DNA of 24,515 nucleotides from DAITAZ01 sp036824045 (GTDB taxonomy: Bacteria > Pseudomonadota > Gammaproteobacteria > Burkholderiales > Rhodocyclaceae): NCBI GenBank assembly GCA_036824045.1, contig DAITAZ010000050.1, forward strand, positions 1-24,515. The letters run 5' to 3'. The notes below the pieces were generated by a model. It was given only the letters and a program-made list of their open reading frames with translations. It did no database searches and was not told the origin of the DNA. Both the position numbers and the translations under genes were made by a program. Shown here piece after piece: positions 7,399-15,777 of the stretch; the first letter of the stretch is position 1; each line of letters begins with the position of its first letter.

Positions 7399-8171
7399 TT
7401 CTTCGTCTTCGCCAGCTTCTGCTTGGCCATTTGCGCGGCGTTGCTACCCGGGTACTTGGCGAGGAGGGCTTCGAGGGTCTTGCGCTGCCCCGGGGCGTCA
7501 CCCAGTTCCTGCTGGCAGTTGGATGTGCCCAGCATCGCCTCGGGCGCCTTGGCATCATCCGGCCACTGGGCGGCGACCTTGGCGTAGTTCTCCATGGCAC
7601 GCTTGTAGTCCCGGGCCTGGAAATAACCCGTTGCGGCCCAGTAGTGGGCGCTGGGCACAAAGGCACTGCCGGGATAGTTGCGGGTGAAGGCGAGAAATGC
7701 CGCCGCCGCCTCCGGGTAACGCCCGCCCTTCAACTGATTGAGGGCAGCTTCGTACTCCCGGGTTTCGTTGGCGGGATCGACCGCGGGCTTGGCCGGGGCC
7801 GCTGCTGCGCCCTCGGCCCCGGCGACCGCGCCGGCTTCCAGCTTGCGCAGCCGGTTGTCCAGATCAACGTAGAAATCCTTCTGCCGCTTCTGGGCGGCCT
7901 CCAGCTCGTAGGTGAGCACCTCGACCTGGCCCCGGACCTTGGCCAGTTCCTCGCGCAGGGTCTCGATCTGGTTGATCAGATCCAGTTGCGTACGGGAGGT
8001 GGTCTCAAGCCGGGTGTTGGTTTGCTGGCGCAACTGCTCGATGCGCTGTCGGGCTTCGTCATCGTCAAACAGCCCTGCCCGGGCGGGCAGGGCAAACTGG
8101 AGGAGGATCGTGGCCAGGCACGCCCCAACGGCCAGCCTGCCCCGGCCTCCACGAGGAAGGGCTTCAGCCAT
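7395..8171 (-). CDS. cpoB: Tol-Pal system periplasmic protein, cell division coordinator CpoB/YbgF
   Basis: A 258-residue periplasmic protein. A signal peptide with hydrophobic core ACLATILLQFALPARA ends before GLFDDDEAR. A coiled-coil segment (about residues 38-115, heptad-rich, with QLRQQTN) mediates trimerisation in the family. A linker rich in Ala and Pro leads to C-terminal tetratricopeptide repeats (about 135-255, e.g. YEAALNQLKGGRYPEAAAAF and AHYWAATGYFQARDYKRAM). In E. coli CpoB couples peptidoglycan synthesis by PBP1B to outer-membrane constriction by Tol-Pal. The ATG at 8171 shares one base with the pal stop (TGATG); the end overlaps queE. Confidence 0.93.
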   Translation of the reverse strand: MAEALPRGGRGRLAVGACLATILLQFALPARAGLFDDDEARQRIEQLRQQTNTRLETTSRTQLDLINQIETLREELAKVRGQVEVLTYELEAAQKRQKDFYVDLDNRLRKLEAGAVAGAEGAAAAPAKPAVDPANETREYEAALNQLKGGRYPEAAAAFLAFTRNYPGSAFVPSAHYWAATGYFQARDYKRAMENYAKVAAQWPDDAKAPEAMLGTSNCQQELGDAPGQRKTLEALLAKYPGSNAAQMAKQKLAKTKK

Positions 8172-8722
8172 CAGAACTCACCCGAGTAGAGCATGTCGCC
8201 CCGGCGGTTTTCGGCCCAGGAGGCTTCGTCGTGCCCGCTGCCCTTGGGCTTTTCCTCGCCCAGGCTGACGGATTCGACCTGGCTTTCCTTGGCGCCCAGC
8301 GCGGTGAGCGCCCGCTTGACCGCGTCCGCGCGCTTCTGACCCAGGGCCAGGTTGTACTCGCGGCTGCCGCGCTCGTCGGTGTTGCCCTGGATCAGCATTT
8401 TCATGTCCTGATGCTGGGTCAGGAACTTGGCGTGGGCCTCCACCAAGGACTGGTAGTCGCTCTTGACCACGTACTGGTCGAAGTCGAAATACACGCTGCG
8501 CTTGGACAGGATGTTCTTCGGATCGCGCAGCTCGGGGTAAGCAGCGGCATTGCCAGACCGGCCAGCCTCGCGGGTCGCCACGGAACTGGGATCCACGGCC
8601 ATGCTGTCGGAACTGGGGCGGCGGTCCTCCACGCGGGCACCGCTTTGCTCGGGTCCGGGAGGGGTGGAACTACAAGCGGCGAGCACCAGCAACGCCAGCA
8701 CGGGAACTACGGATCTACGCAT
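8171..8722 (-). CDS. pal: Peptidoglycan-associated lipoprotein Pal
   Basis: A 183-residue outer-membrane lipoprotein. The lipobox LAAC puts the lipidated cysteine at C17. A Ser/Pro-rich linker of about 50 residues follows, then the OmpA-like peptidoglycan-binding domain (about 72-183) with the diaminopimelate-binding motif GNTDERGSREYN (N114, D116, R118). It anchors the outer membrane to the cell wall and is relocated by TolB. It has a strong ribosome-binding site, AGGAG six bases before the ATG, fitting the high abundance of Pal. Ninety bases separate it from tolB. Confidence 0.96.
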   Translation of the reverse strand: MRRSVVPVLALLVLAACSSTPPGPEQSGARVEDRRPSSDSMAVDPSSVATREAGRSGNAAAYPELRDPKNILSKRSVYFDFDQYVVKSDYQSLVEAHAKFLTQHQDMKMLIQGNTDERGSREYNLALGQKRADAVKRALTALGAKESQVESVSLGEEKPKGSGHDEASWAENRRGDMLYSGEF

Positions 8723-8812
8723 GACAACTCCTATTTACTCGGATCATCTCACTGCCGGTGCCGGGTGCCTCCCTGGGGCTGACCTCTACCGACCCTTCCT
8801 GCCTACTTCTGC

Positions 8813-10099
8813 TTATTTTCCCAGCGGCCCCCAGGCCGGCTCGCGTATGTCCGCCGCCTGAACGGTCAAGCGCTGCTTGACCTTGCCATCCACCGAAACC
8901 GCCGCCAGGACTCCTCGGCCCCCGATCTCTGAAGCATACATAATCATCCGGCCATTCGGTGAAAAGCTCGGCGACTCGTCCTTGACGCTCTCGCTCAGCA
9001 CCTGCACCTGCCGGCTCGACAGGTCCATGACCGACAATTGAAAACGGCCGCTGTTACGCGCAATGAAGGCCATGGTCCGACCGTCCGGCGACAAGCGGGG
9101 GGTAACGTTGTAGCTGCCGTCGATGGTGATCCGCTGCGCGGCGCCGCCCCCCACGGGGATGCGGTAGATCTGGGGGCTGCCCCCGCGGTCGGAGGTGAAG
9201 TAGATCCACTGACCATCGGCGGAGTACTGGGGCTCGGTGTCGATCCCCGATGATGTAGCCAGCCGCTGCACCCCGCTCCCGTCGGCATTGAGCGTATACA
9301 TCTGCGAGCCGCCATCCTTGGTGAGGACTACCGCCAGGCGCTTGCCGTCCGGAGACCAGGCAGGCGCCGAATTGCTGCCCCGGAAATTGGCCACTACCTG
9401 CTTCTGGCCCGTGGCCAGATTCTGCACGTACACCACCGGCTTCTTGGACTCGAAGGACACGTAGGCAAGCTTGGTTCCATCCGGCGACCAGGCGGGCGAG
9501 ATGATGGGCTCGGGAGAGCGCAGGGCCACCCGCTCACCGGAACCGTCGGCGTCGGACACGCGCAGTTCAAACACCCGGCCGACCTTGGCCACGTAGGAGA
9601 CGCGGGTGGAGAACACACCCGGTTCCCCGATCAGCTTTTCGTACACGTAATCGGCAATCCGATGGCCCGTGGGGCGATGTTGGGCGGCCGTCATCACCAG
9701 GGCCTGCCCACCCAGGTCCGCCTGTTTCACCGAGTCGTAGAGGCGGAAACGAACCTCGTAGCGACCGCCCTGAACGGGAATGACCGTGCCGACCACCAGC
9801 GCATCGGCCCCGCGGGACTTCCAGTCGCCAAAATTCACCGCGGTCTTCTCGCCCAGCGGCGTGCGCCCGGCATCCACCACCCGGAACATCCCGCTGCGCT
9901 CCAGATCCGCCCGCACCACATCCGTCACCGCCTGAGGCAACTGATTCTCGTCCTGGAAGATGGCCACCGCCACGGGCAACCGGTTGGCACCCGCGCCGGT
10001 GATCTCGATGGACAACTGTGCCTGGGCCAACGCCCCGAGGCACAGCAACACCGTGGCAAACAGCCCGCGAACGAACAGGAGAAAAGCTCTTTCACGCAT
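8813..10099 (-). CDS. tolB: Tol-Pal system periplasmic protein TolB
   Basis: A 428-residue periplasmic protein. A Sec signal peptide (hydrophobic FLLFVRGLFATVLLCLGALA) ends with AQA before QLSIEITG. The N-terminal alpha/beta domain (about 28-165) is followed by a six-bladed beta-propeller of PD40/WD40-like repeats, each marked by a SPDG- or SADG-type motif (AWSPDGTKLAYVS, AWSPDGKRLAVVL, QYSADGQWIYFTS, RLSPDGRTMAFIA, SFSPNGRMIMYAS). TolB cycles between TolA and Pal during constriction. It is placed 50 bp after tolA and before pal, the standard order. Confidence 0.96.
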   Translation of the reverse strand: MRERAFLLFVRGLFATVLLCLGALAQAQLSIEITGAGANRLPVAVAIFQDENQLPQAVTDVVRADLERSGMFRVVDAGRTPLGEKTAVNFGDWKSRGADALVVGTVIPVQGGRYEVRFRLYDSVKQADLGGQALVMTAAQHRPTGHRIADYVYEKLIGEPGVFSTRVSYVAKVGRVFELRVSDADGSGERVALRSPEPIISPAWSPDGTKLAYVSFESKKPVVYVQNLATGQKQVVANFRGSNSAPAWSPDGKRLAVVLTKDGGSQMYTLNADGSGVQRLATSSGIDTEPQYSADGQWIYFTSDRGGSPQIYRIPVGGGAAQRITIDGSYNVTPRLSPDGRTMAFIARNSGRFQLSVMDLSSRQVQVLSESVKDESPSFSPNGRMIMYASEIGGRGVLAAVSVDGKVKQRLTVQAADIREPAWGPLGK

Positions 10100-10149
10100 A
10101 CCTTCTATCCCTAACTGATTCCGCTGGCGCGCGGGCAGCCCACGCGCCC

Positions 10150-11082
10150 TTATTCCTCAAATGGCCGGTAGGTCAGCGCCAGCACCCGTTCGAACACCTC
10201 CGGCTTGTCCGGTTTGGGCAAGGGGCTGGACTTCATCACCGCACGTTCGATTGCCGCATCCAGTTGCGGGTTGCCGCTGGATTTGCGGATCTTCACCGAC
10301 AGCACCTCGGCGCTGGGCAACAGGGTGACCTCCAGAATCGTGGAAGGGTTCCCCTTGATCTCGCCTGGCAGCACGATGTTGCCGCGGATCTTGGCCCGGA
10401 TTTTCTCCGCCCAGGCAGCCTTGGCACGATTGAACGCTGCCGAGGCCTCGGCATCCCGCACCCGGGCAATTTCCTGGTCCAGCCGGCTCTGACGCAGCCG
10501 CTCGGCATCCTTCTTCATCGAGTCCTCGAGCATCTTGCGCTCGCGGACCCGCTCTTTCTCCCGCTCCAGTTTCTCGGCCTCGGCCTTGGCCTGTTCGGCT
10601 TTTTCCCGCTCCGCCTTCTCCTTGCGGGCCTTTTCTGCCTTTTCCGCCTGCTCGTTCTTCTCCGGCTTCTTCTCTTCCGGCTTTTTCTCCGGTTTCTTGT
10701 CTTTGTCCTTGGTTGCGATGTCCGGCTTGGCGGGCTGGGGCTTGGGTTCAGGCTTGGGCTCGACCTTCGACGCCGGCTTTGGCTCGGCTTTGGGCTCCGG
10801 TTTCGGCAGCACCTTCGGTTCGGGCTTGGGATCGGGTTTTGGAAGCGGTTTCGGCTCGGGTTTGGGCTCCGGCCGGGGCTGGGCCAGCTCTTCGGGCGGC
10901 GCCGGCTCGGCCTTGGGCGGCGGCATACCCCGCACCAGTTCCACCTCCACCACATCCTCGGGCATCCTGGTCTGCCAGTCGATCCCCCAGATGAGGAACT
11001 GGATCAGGGCCAGATGCATCAGCGCCGCAAGGCTGATGGAAATCCATTTGTCGCGAGTGTTCTCGCGAGGCTGGAACTTCAT
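10150..11082 (-). CDS. tolA: Tol-Pal system energy-transducing protein TolA
   Basis: A 310-residue protein with one N-terminal transmembrane helix (about 14-31, ISISLAALMHLALIQFLIWG), then a long extended domain. This begins as a Pro/Lys/Glu repeat region (about 50-110, PKPEPKP-type units) and continues as a Lys/Glu/Ala helix (about 115-190). The C-terminal TonB-like domain (about 215-310) has SSGNPQLDAAIERAV and ends LALTYRPFEE. TolA transmits the TolQR proton-motive force across the periplasm to TolB and Pal. Its ATG overlaps the tolR stop by four bases, implying coupled translation. Confidence 0.94.
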   Translation of the reverse strand: MKFQPRENTRDKWISISLAALMHLALIQFLIWGIDWQTRMPEDVVEVELVRGMPPPKAEPAPPEELAQPRPEPKPEPKPLPKPDPKPEPKVLPKPEPKAEPKPASKVEPKPEPKPQPAKPDIATKDKDKKPEKKPEEKKPEKNEQAEKAEKARKEKAEREKAEQAKAEAEKLEREKERVRERKMLEDSMKKDAERLRQSRLDQEIARVRDAEASAAFNRAKAAWAEKIRAKIRGNIVLPGEIKGNPSTILEVTLLPSAEVLSVKIRKSSGNPQLDAAIERAVMKSSPLPKPDKPEVFERVLALTYRPFEE

Positions 11083-11486
11083 TTCGACGGTTGTACCAGT
11101 AGCCCGATGCGCTGAACCTGCTGACGCTGCAGCTCGTCCATCACCTTCATCACCACCTCGTAGCGGACACTCTTGTCCGCTGCGATCAACACCCCTTGCT
11201 GCGGGTTACGGCCCTGAGCCTCGCGGATCTGCGCCGGCAAGGCATCCCGCGGGATGGATCGCTCCACGCCACCCTGGGCACGGTCACGCAGGGAGATGGT
11301 CTGATCCGCCTTGATGATCACTTCCAGCGGTTCCACCGGAGGCTGGGCAGACTTGCCCACGCTGGGCAGATCCACCGAGCCGGGCTGGATCATGGGCGCC
11401 GTAACCATGAAGATGACCAGCAGCACCAGCATCACGTCGATATAGGGGACGACGTTGATCTGGTTCATCAACTTGCGCTGTCGCAT
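11079..11486 (-). CDS. tolR: Tol-Pal system proton-channel subunit TolR (ExbD family)
   Basis: A 135-residue protein with a short cytoplasmic start, one transmembrane helix (about 14-33) and a periplasmic ExbD-like domain. The helix carries the family's proton-accepting aspartate D17 in the motif NVVPYIDVMLVLLVIFMV. The C-terminal half has the QGVLIAADKSVRYEVVMKVM segment typical of ExbD/TolR. It works with TolQ as the motor for TolA. It begins 18 bp after tolQ. Confidence 0.95.
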   Translation of the reverse strand: MRQRKLMNQINVVPYIDVMLVLLVIFMVTAPMIQPGSVDLPSVGKSAQPPVEPLEVIIKADQTISLRDRAQGGVERSIPRDALPAQIREAQGRNPQQGVLIAADKSVRYEVVMKVMDELQRQQVQRIGLLVQPSK

Positions 11487-11504
11487 CAGGCTTCTCCGAC
11501 CGGG

Positions 11505-12182
11505 TTACTTCAATTGCCGCTGGAGGATGTTGGAGAACTCCTCCATGAAGCTCTCGAAGCGGATCGCGATCCGGTCGATGTCATGGGCAAAGCGGTTGTA
11601 GGCCACGACCGCGGGGATGGCGGCAAACAGGCCGATGGCGGTGGCCACCAGTGCCTCCGCAATGCCCGGCGCCACATGCGCCAAGGTAGCCTGGCTGACA
11701 TTGGAAAGACCGCGGAAGGCATTCATGATCCCCCACACGGTGCCAAACAGCCCCACGTAGGGACTGACCGAACCCGCCGACGCCAGAAAGGCGGTATGGG
11801 CTTCCAGATCATCCACTTCCCGCTGATACGTGGCGCGCATGGCGCGGCGGGCACCATCCACGATACCGGCCGGGTCCAGCGTCCGCTGCTGGCGAAGCTT
11901 GGCGAACTCCCGGAACCCCGCCTCGAAGATGCGCTCCAGCCCCCCGGAGTCACGACGATTGTTGGAGGCACGCTGGAACAGGGTGTTCAGGTCCCCGCCG
12001 CTCCAGAAATCATGCTCGAACTCCTCCGTCTGCCGGCGCGCGGCGCGGATGGCCAGCCATTTGCGGAAGATCCAGTACCAGGAGTAGAAGGACACCAGGC
12101 CCAGCAACAACATGACGATCTTGACGATCAGGCTGGCATTGGCGATCAGGGAAATGATCGACAGGTCCTGACTTACATTCAT
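11505..12182 (-). CDS. tolQ: Tol-Pal system proton-channel subunit TolQ (ExbB/MotA family)
   Basis: A 225-residue inner-membrane protein. The first transmembrane helix is at about 14-36. A cytoplasmic loop (about 40-125) contains the FREFAKLRQQ region, and two helices are in the C-terminal half (SVSPYVGLFGTVWGIMNAF and ATAIGLFAAIPAVVAYNRF). These last two contain the conserved proton-path segments of the ExbB/TolQ/MotA family. The start ATG shares one base with the ybgC stop (TAATG). Confidence 0.95.
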   Translation of the reverse strand: MNVSQDLSIISLIANASLIVKIVMLLLGLVSFYSWYWIFRKWLAIRAARRQTEEFEHDFWSGGDLNTLFQRASNNRRDSGGLERIFEAGFREFAKLRQQRTLDPAGIVDGARRAMRATYQREVDDLEAHTAFLASAGSVSPYVGLFGTVWGIMNAFRGLSNVSQATLAHVAPGIAEALVATAIGLFAAIPAVVAYNRFAHDIDRIAIRFESFMEEFSNILQRQLK

Positions 12183-12592
12183 TACTTGGCCTCGAACTGC
12201 TGGCGGATATCCGCCGGGATGGGGGTGGGGCGCCGCTCGTTCCAGTCCACGCAGGCCACGTTGATCTGGGCATCGAACAGGATCAACCCGTCGCGCTGGA
12301 TCACCTGACCGAAGGTCACGCTGGCGCGGCTCAGTTTGTCGATCCGGGTCACCACCTCGAGTTGGTCGTCGAGCAGTGCAGGCTTCAGGTAGTCAGCCTG
12401 GACCGAGCGCACCACGAACACCAGGCCCCGGTCCGCGAGCAAACGGCTCTGGTCGAAACCCATGCCGCGCAACCACTCGGTACGCCCCCGTTCGCAATAC
12501 TTGAGGTAGTTCGCGTAATAGACGACACCTGCCGCATCCGTGTCTTCGTAATAGACACGGACCGGCAGCACGATCGGCCGACGGTCGGCCAT
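12182..12592 (-). CDS. ybgC: Tol-Pal-associated acyl-CoA thioesterase YbgC (4HBT hot-dog fold)
   Basis: A hot-dog-fold thioesterase, first gene of the tol-pal operon. The motif VYYEDTDAAGVVYYANYL contains the catalytic Asp (D19) of the 4-hydroxybenzoyl-CoA thioesterase family. The position of E. coli His25 is a Tyr here. I prefer the ATG at 12592 (136 residues): the family starts about ten residues before VRVYYEDTDA, a CGGAA lies just upstream, and the only good -10 box (12633-12628) would leave a two-base leader for the alternative ATG at 12619 (145 residues). The physiological substrate is unsettled even in E. coli. Confidence 0.9.
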   Translation of the reverse strand: MADRRPIVLPVRVYYEDTDAAGVVYYANYLKYCERGRTEWLRGMGFDQSRLLADRGLVFVVRSVQADYLKPALLDDQLEVVTRIDKLSRASVTFGQVIQRDGLILFDAQINVACVDWNERRPTPIPADIRQQFEAK

Positions 12593-12627
12593 TTCCGTAG
12601 TGTGATGAACGACGTGCATAGCTTTTC

Positions 12628-12633
12628 ATTGTA
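12628..12633 (-). promoter_or_regulatory. Candidate -10 box of the tol-pal operon promoter
   Basis: TACAAT on the minus strand lies 35 bp upstream of the preferred ybgC start. No good -35 hexamer is found 16-18 bp upstream (only GGTGAA or AGGTGA), so it is a weak call. No other -10 candidate is evident before ybgC. Confidence 0.35.
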
Positions 12634-12836
12634 ACCCAGTGTGCACAGCCTTCACCTGTGGAATACCGGCAAAGCTCAGGGCATCCATCGCCTTGCGCCG
12701 TGCCAGCCTCCCGGATTCGGCCGCTGCAAGCGCGCCCCCGCCACACCCGCAGGGGCTGGCAGATTGGCAAGCAGCCACCCACGCACCACCCGCCACGGCG
12801 GCATCCGCACACAAATCGAATCGTGAAAATAAGCAA

Positions 12837-12865
12837 AGCCCGTCCCGCGCGAGCGGAAACGGGCT
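12837..12865 (-). terminator. Rho-independent terminator of apbC
   Basis: An outer 7-bp stem (agcccgt 12837-12843 with acgggct 12859-12865) encloses a ccgc/gcgg stem (12845-12848 with 12853-12856). On the minus strand it is followed by TTTGCTTATTTTC. It begins 30 bp past the apbC stop and would insulate apbC from the tol operon. Confidence 0.65.
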
Positions 12866-12895
12866 ACCCGGAACGCCCTGCGCGCGTCGCAGAAC

Positions 12896-13984
12896 TCAGG
12901 TGTTCTGCACCACGATCGAGGGCAGCTTGTGGCTCAGATCCTTTACCTTCTCCGCCACACGCACCGCCACCTGGCGAGCGATTTCCCTGTAGATGGCGGT
13001 GATGCGACTTTCGGGGTCAGACACCACCGTGGGCCGGCCCTCATCGGTGAGCCGGCGGATGGACAGATCCAGCGGCAGCTTGCCCAGCAGGCGTACGCCA
13101 TAGTCCTCGGCCATGCGCTCGCCTCCGCCCTCGCCGAAAATGGCTTCTTCATGGCCGCACTTGGAGCAGATGTGGATGCTCATGTTCTCGACGATGCCGA
13201 TGATGGGAACCCCCACCTTTTCGAACATCTTGAGGCCCTTGCGGGCGTCGAGCAGGGCGATGTCCTGGGGCGTGGTGACGATCACGGCGCCGGTTACCGG
13301 CACCCCCTGGGCCAGGGTGAGCTGGATATCGCCCGTGCCCGGGGGCATGTCCACCACCAGATAGTCCAGATCCCGCCAGCGGGTGTCGTTGAGCAGTTGC
13401 TTCAGGGCCTGGGTGGCCATGGGGCCGCGCCACACCATGGGCGTTTCCACGTCCACCAGGAAGCCGATGGACATGGCCTGGATGCCGTAGGCCTCCATCG
13501 GCTCCAGGGACTTGCCGTCCGTCGAATCCGGCTGGCCGGAAAGGCCCAGCATTTGCGGCAGGGACGGGCCATAGATGTCGGCGTCGAGAATGCCCACCCG
13601 CGCCCCCTCCGCCGCCAGCGCCAAGGCAAGATTGACTGCCGTGGTGCTCTTGCCCACGCCACCTTTGCCGGACGACACGGCAATGATGTTCTTCACTCCG
13701 GGCAGGAGCTTGACGCCATGCTGCACCGCGTGAGCCACAATGCGGCTATAGACATTGGCACTCACGTTGCCCACGCCGGGCACGGCCTTCAGGGCGGCAA
13801 TCACCTGGCGGCGGATGCCATCGATCTGACTGGCGGCCGGATAGCCCAGTTCGATATCCACGGCCACGTCAGCACCATCAACCCGGATGTTCTTGGCCGC
13901 GCGGCCCGAGACGAAATCCTTGCCCGTGTTGGGGTCGACCACCTGCTGCAACGCTGCCTTGACTTGCTGCTCGCTCACACTCAC
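12896..13984 (-). CDS. apbC: Iron-sulfur cluster carrier protein ApbC/Mrp
   Basis: A 362-residue Mrp/NBP35-type P-loop protein that carries [4Fe-4S] clusters to apoproteins. The N-terminal MIP18/DUF59 domain (about 3-80) is followed by the ParA-like NTPase. The deviant Walker A is GKGGVGKST (106-114), a switch-like DADIYGPS sits at 134-141, and VVDMPPGTGD is at 210-219. The cluster-bridging CX2C is C273 and C276 (HICSKCGH). The start is GTG at 13984 with GGAGAA a few bases upstream; a second GTG two codons later is possible. It is likely monocistronic. The radical SAM enzymes QueE and ThiC in this window are the kind of Fe-S client it serves. Confidence 0.95.
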   Translation of the reverse strand: MSVSEQQVKAALQQVVDPNTGKDFVSGRAAKNIRVDGADVAVDIELGYPAASQIDGIRRQVIAALKAVPGVGNVSANVYSRIVAHAVQHGVKLLPGVKNIIAVSSGKGGVGKSTTAVNLALALAAEGARVGILDADIYGPSLPQMLGLSGQPDSTDGKSLEPMEAYGIQAMSIGFLVDVETPMVWRGPMATQALKQLLNDTRWRDLDYLVVDMPPGTGDIQLTLAQGVPVTGAVIVTTPQDIALLDARKGLKMFEKVGVPIIGIVENMSIHICSKCGHEEAIFGEGGGERMAEDYGVRLLGKLPLDLSIRRLTDEGRPTVVSDPESRITAIYREIARQVAVRVAEKVKDLSHKLPSIVVQNT

Positions 13985-14121
13985 GCCTGTTCTCCTGAAA
14001 CGGCCTCTGCCGGATTTCCGACTATTTTAGTCTGCTTTTACCCATCCGTGGGTGGCTGCAGGCACTCGGCAACAATCCTGCCACAGGCGGCGGCGGCCCG
14101 CCTCAGGAAGGCGGGGGAGCT

Positions 14122-15606
14122 TCAGCGCGACTCCTTGATGGTGCGGCCCTGGACCGCCTGAATCGGTCGCGCGTTGTTGCGGTAGAAGCGGGCGAAGATG
14201 TTGATCTGCTCGGGCGAAACCTGGGCGGGGGTCTTCATCACCAGCCACAGCACGCCTTCGGTACAGGGCGGCGTGGTCAGCGAGCCCATGTAGGTGTAGT
14301 AGCCGCGCTGCTCGGGCAACAGCTGGGTCACGTCGATGGCCACCTCTGGCGCCAGTTCGTCATGTTTTTCCAGGGGCAGGTTCGCCCACAGGGTCTGAAT
14401 CAGGGGGTGTTCCCGCCCCCGGTCCAGCAACACCGCCACCACCGCCAGGCGGCCCTCCGGGTCCCGATGCACCAGATGGGCCACCATGTCGAACGCCCGC
14501 CCCTGCACCCGCTCCTCGGACGGGCGGTGGAAGTGGAACTGCACCAGTTCATAGGTACGCCCGCCCACGCTCATGGTGCTGCCCGGGCCGTAGTTGACCT
14601 GGATGGTGTGGCCGTTGTCCACAATCCGGAAGTAGGAAGGACGGTAGTCAAAACGGATGTCCTCCAGCCCGACCCGGATGCCATCCCGGATATCGATGGG
14701 CGACTGCCGGGAGCCGGAGGCACACTTCGCGAACTCCGGTTTCAAGGCACCCCAGTTGGTTGGGCCCGCTTCGCCCTCATAGCTCCAGTGGATGTGCTTG
14801 TGCTGGGCAGCGGCGGCGCTCGGGGCACCGTGGCCCGCCCCCTGATGGGCGTTGTGGGCCAACACCATCGGCCTGGGAGCCGCCGCCTCGAGGCGAGGCT
14901 TGGCTTTGGGCCGCGGCTCGGGCATTTCCGAGCGTGTCACCCTGGAGCGCTCCACATGGTGTGGCGGCTGCTCCGGATCCGCGGCGGGTGTCGCCCGCCG
15001 CTCCAGCTTCGGGGCGGGCGGTGGAGCATCGTCGGAAACCCTGCGCACGTCGCCCCGGGCAGGCAGGCGCTCGGGTTTGAAGTCTGCCCGTTGCAAGGCG
15101 GCAATGGGGTCCGCCGTCTTGGCCTCCCCCCGCCTGGCCTGCGCCCCGGGCTTGCCGAGTTGTTCGAGTCCCCGGGCAGCGGCAGCAGCTTCCTCGGCGA
15201 TCTTCTGGATTTCCCGGGCCCCTGGCGGCTTGCACACCTCGGCCAGCAACTTGTCGTCCACCGAGCCCCCAGTGATGGATTGCTCGCCTTCAGTCGCCTT
15301 TTCCTCCCGGAGCTGGCTCATGTCCTCGCGCAGGTACACCCGCTTCACCGTCACCACGCTCTTGGCCTTGCAGTCGTAGCGGTTCAGCGTTTTGACCATG
15401 TAGTAGCCCTTCTGCGCCGCATCATCGGGGAGCAGTACCGAGCGCACCCAAGCCACCTTGCGGCCCTGCTCCGCGGCCACCACCGTCGCCCGATCCACCT
15501 CCACCCGCTTGCCCCGGTCGCTGGCCACCCGCACCCATTCAGCGGCGTGGGCAACCCCCGCTGTCAGGCACAGGCAGGCGAGTGCGATGCGTATCTTCTG
15601 GCTCAT
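14122..15606 (-). CDS. Secreted alpha-carbonic anhydrase with N-terminal adhesin-E-like domain
   Basis: A 494-residue exported protein. The signal peptide MSQKIRIALACLCLTAGVAHA is followed by mature AEWVRVAS. Residues 22-115 resemble the short surface-adhesin-E-like domain of betaproteobacterial exported proteins (tentative). A low-complexity Ala/Pro/Arg linker runs from about 120 to 265. Residues 270-494 are an alpha-carbonic anhydrase: SRQSPIDI, zinc ligands H358 and H360 (QFHFHRPSE) and H377 (VAHLVHRD), and SLTTPPCTEGVLW with the proton-relay Thr. It hydrates CO2 in the periplasm or outside the cell. The ATG at 15606 with GGAG upstream is preferred over a TTG at 15621. Typical bacterial alpha-enzymes are about 250 residues, so the N-terminal half is extra. 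It is divergent from thiC. Confidence 0.9.
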   Translation of the reverse strand: MSQKIRIALACLCLTAGVAHAAEWVRVASDRGKRVEVDRATVVAAEQGRKVAWVRSVLLPDDAAQKGYYMVKTLNRYDCKAKSVVTVKRVYLREDMSQLREEKATEGEQSITGGSVDDKLLAEVCKPPGAREIQKIAEEAAAAARGLEQLGKPGAQARRGEAKTADPIAALQRADFKPERLPARGDVRRVSDDAPPPAPKLERRATPAADPEQPPHHVERSRVTRSEMPEPRPKAKPRLEAAAPRPMVLAHNAHQGAGHGAPSAAAAQHKHIHWSYEGEAGPTNWGALKPEFAKCASGSRQSPIDIRDGIRVGLEDIRFDYRPSYFRIVDNGHTIQVNYGPGSTMSVGGRTYELVQFHFHRPSEERVQGRAFDMVAHLVHRDPEGRLAVVAVLLDRGREHPLIQTLWANLPLEKHDELAPEVAIDVTQLLPEQRGYYTYMGSLTTPPCTEGVLWLVMKTPAQVSPEQINIFARFYRNNARPIQAVQGRTIKESR

Positions 15607-15741
15607 GGCGTTCGGCTCCAATCCGGGTCAAGCGGCCGCGCACGAGGCCGGCACGGCAGATGCCCGTTGTTTCGGCAAACGGCCTCACAACTTGAGTACG
15701 CCCTGCCCGGCCCGCGGCGTTCCAGCCGGCAGGCAAGGCCC

Positions 15742-15770
15742 TTGCGCGACAAGGCCGATTCCGCTACTTT
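15742..15770 (+). promoter_or_regulatory. Probable thiC promoter
   Basis: TTGCGC (15742-15747) and TACTTT (15765-15770) are spaced 17 bp. The predicted start near 15777 coincides with the first base pair of the TPP riboswitch at 15778, which supports the call. The rest of the CA-thiC interval 15622-15741 shows nothing further. Confidence 0.5.
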
Positions 15771-15777
15771 GGCCCGC

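Noticed and set aside
10018..11115. Plus-strand frame rich in Leu/Gly/Phe repeats
   Set aside because: It is antisense to the Pro/Lys/Glu repeat domain of tolA; the apparent repeats are the complement of that region.
14097..14115. Seven-bp hairpin (cccgcct/aggcggg) past the carbonic anhydrase gene
   Set aside because: No T-rich tract follows on the minus strand, so intrinsic termination is not supported.
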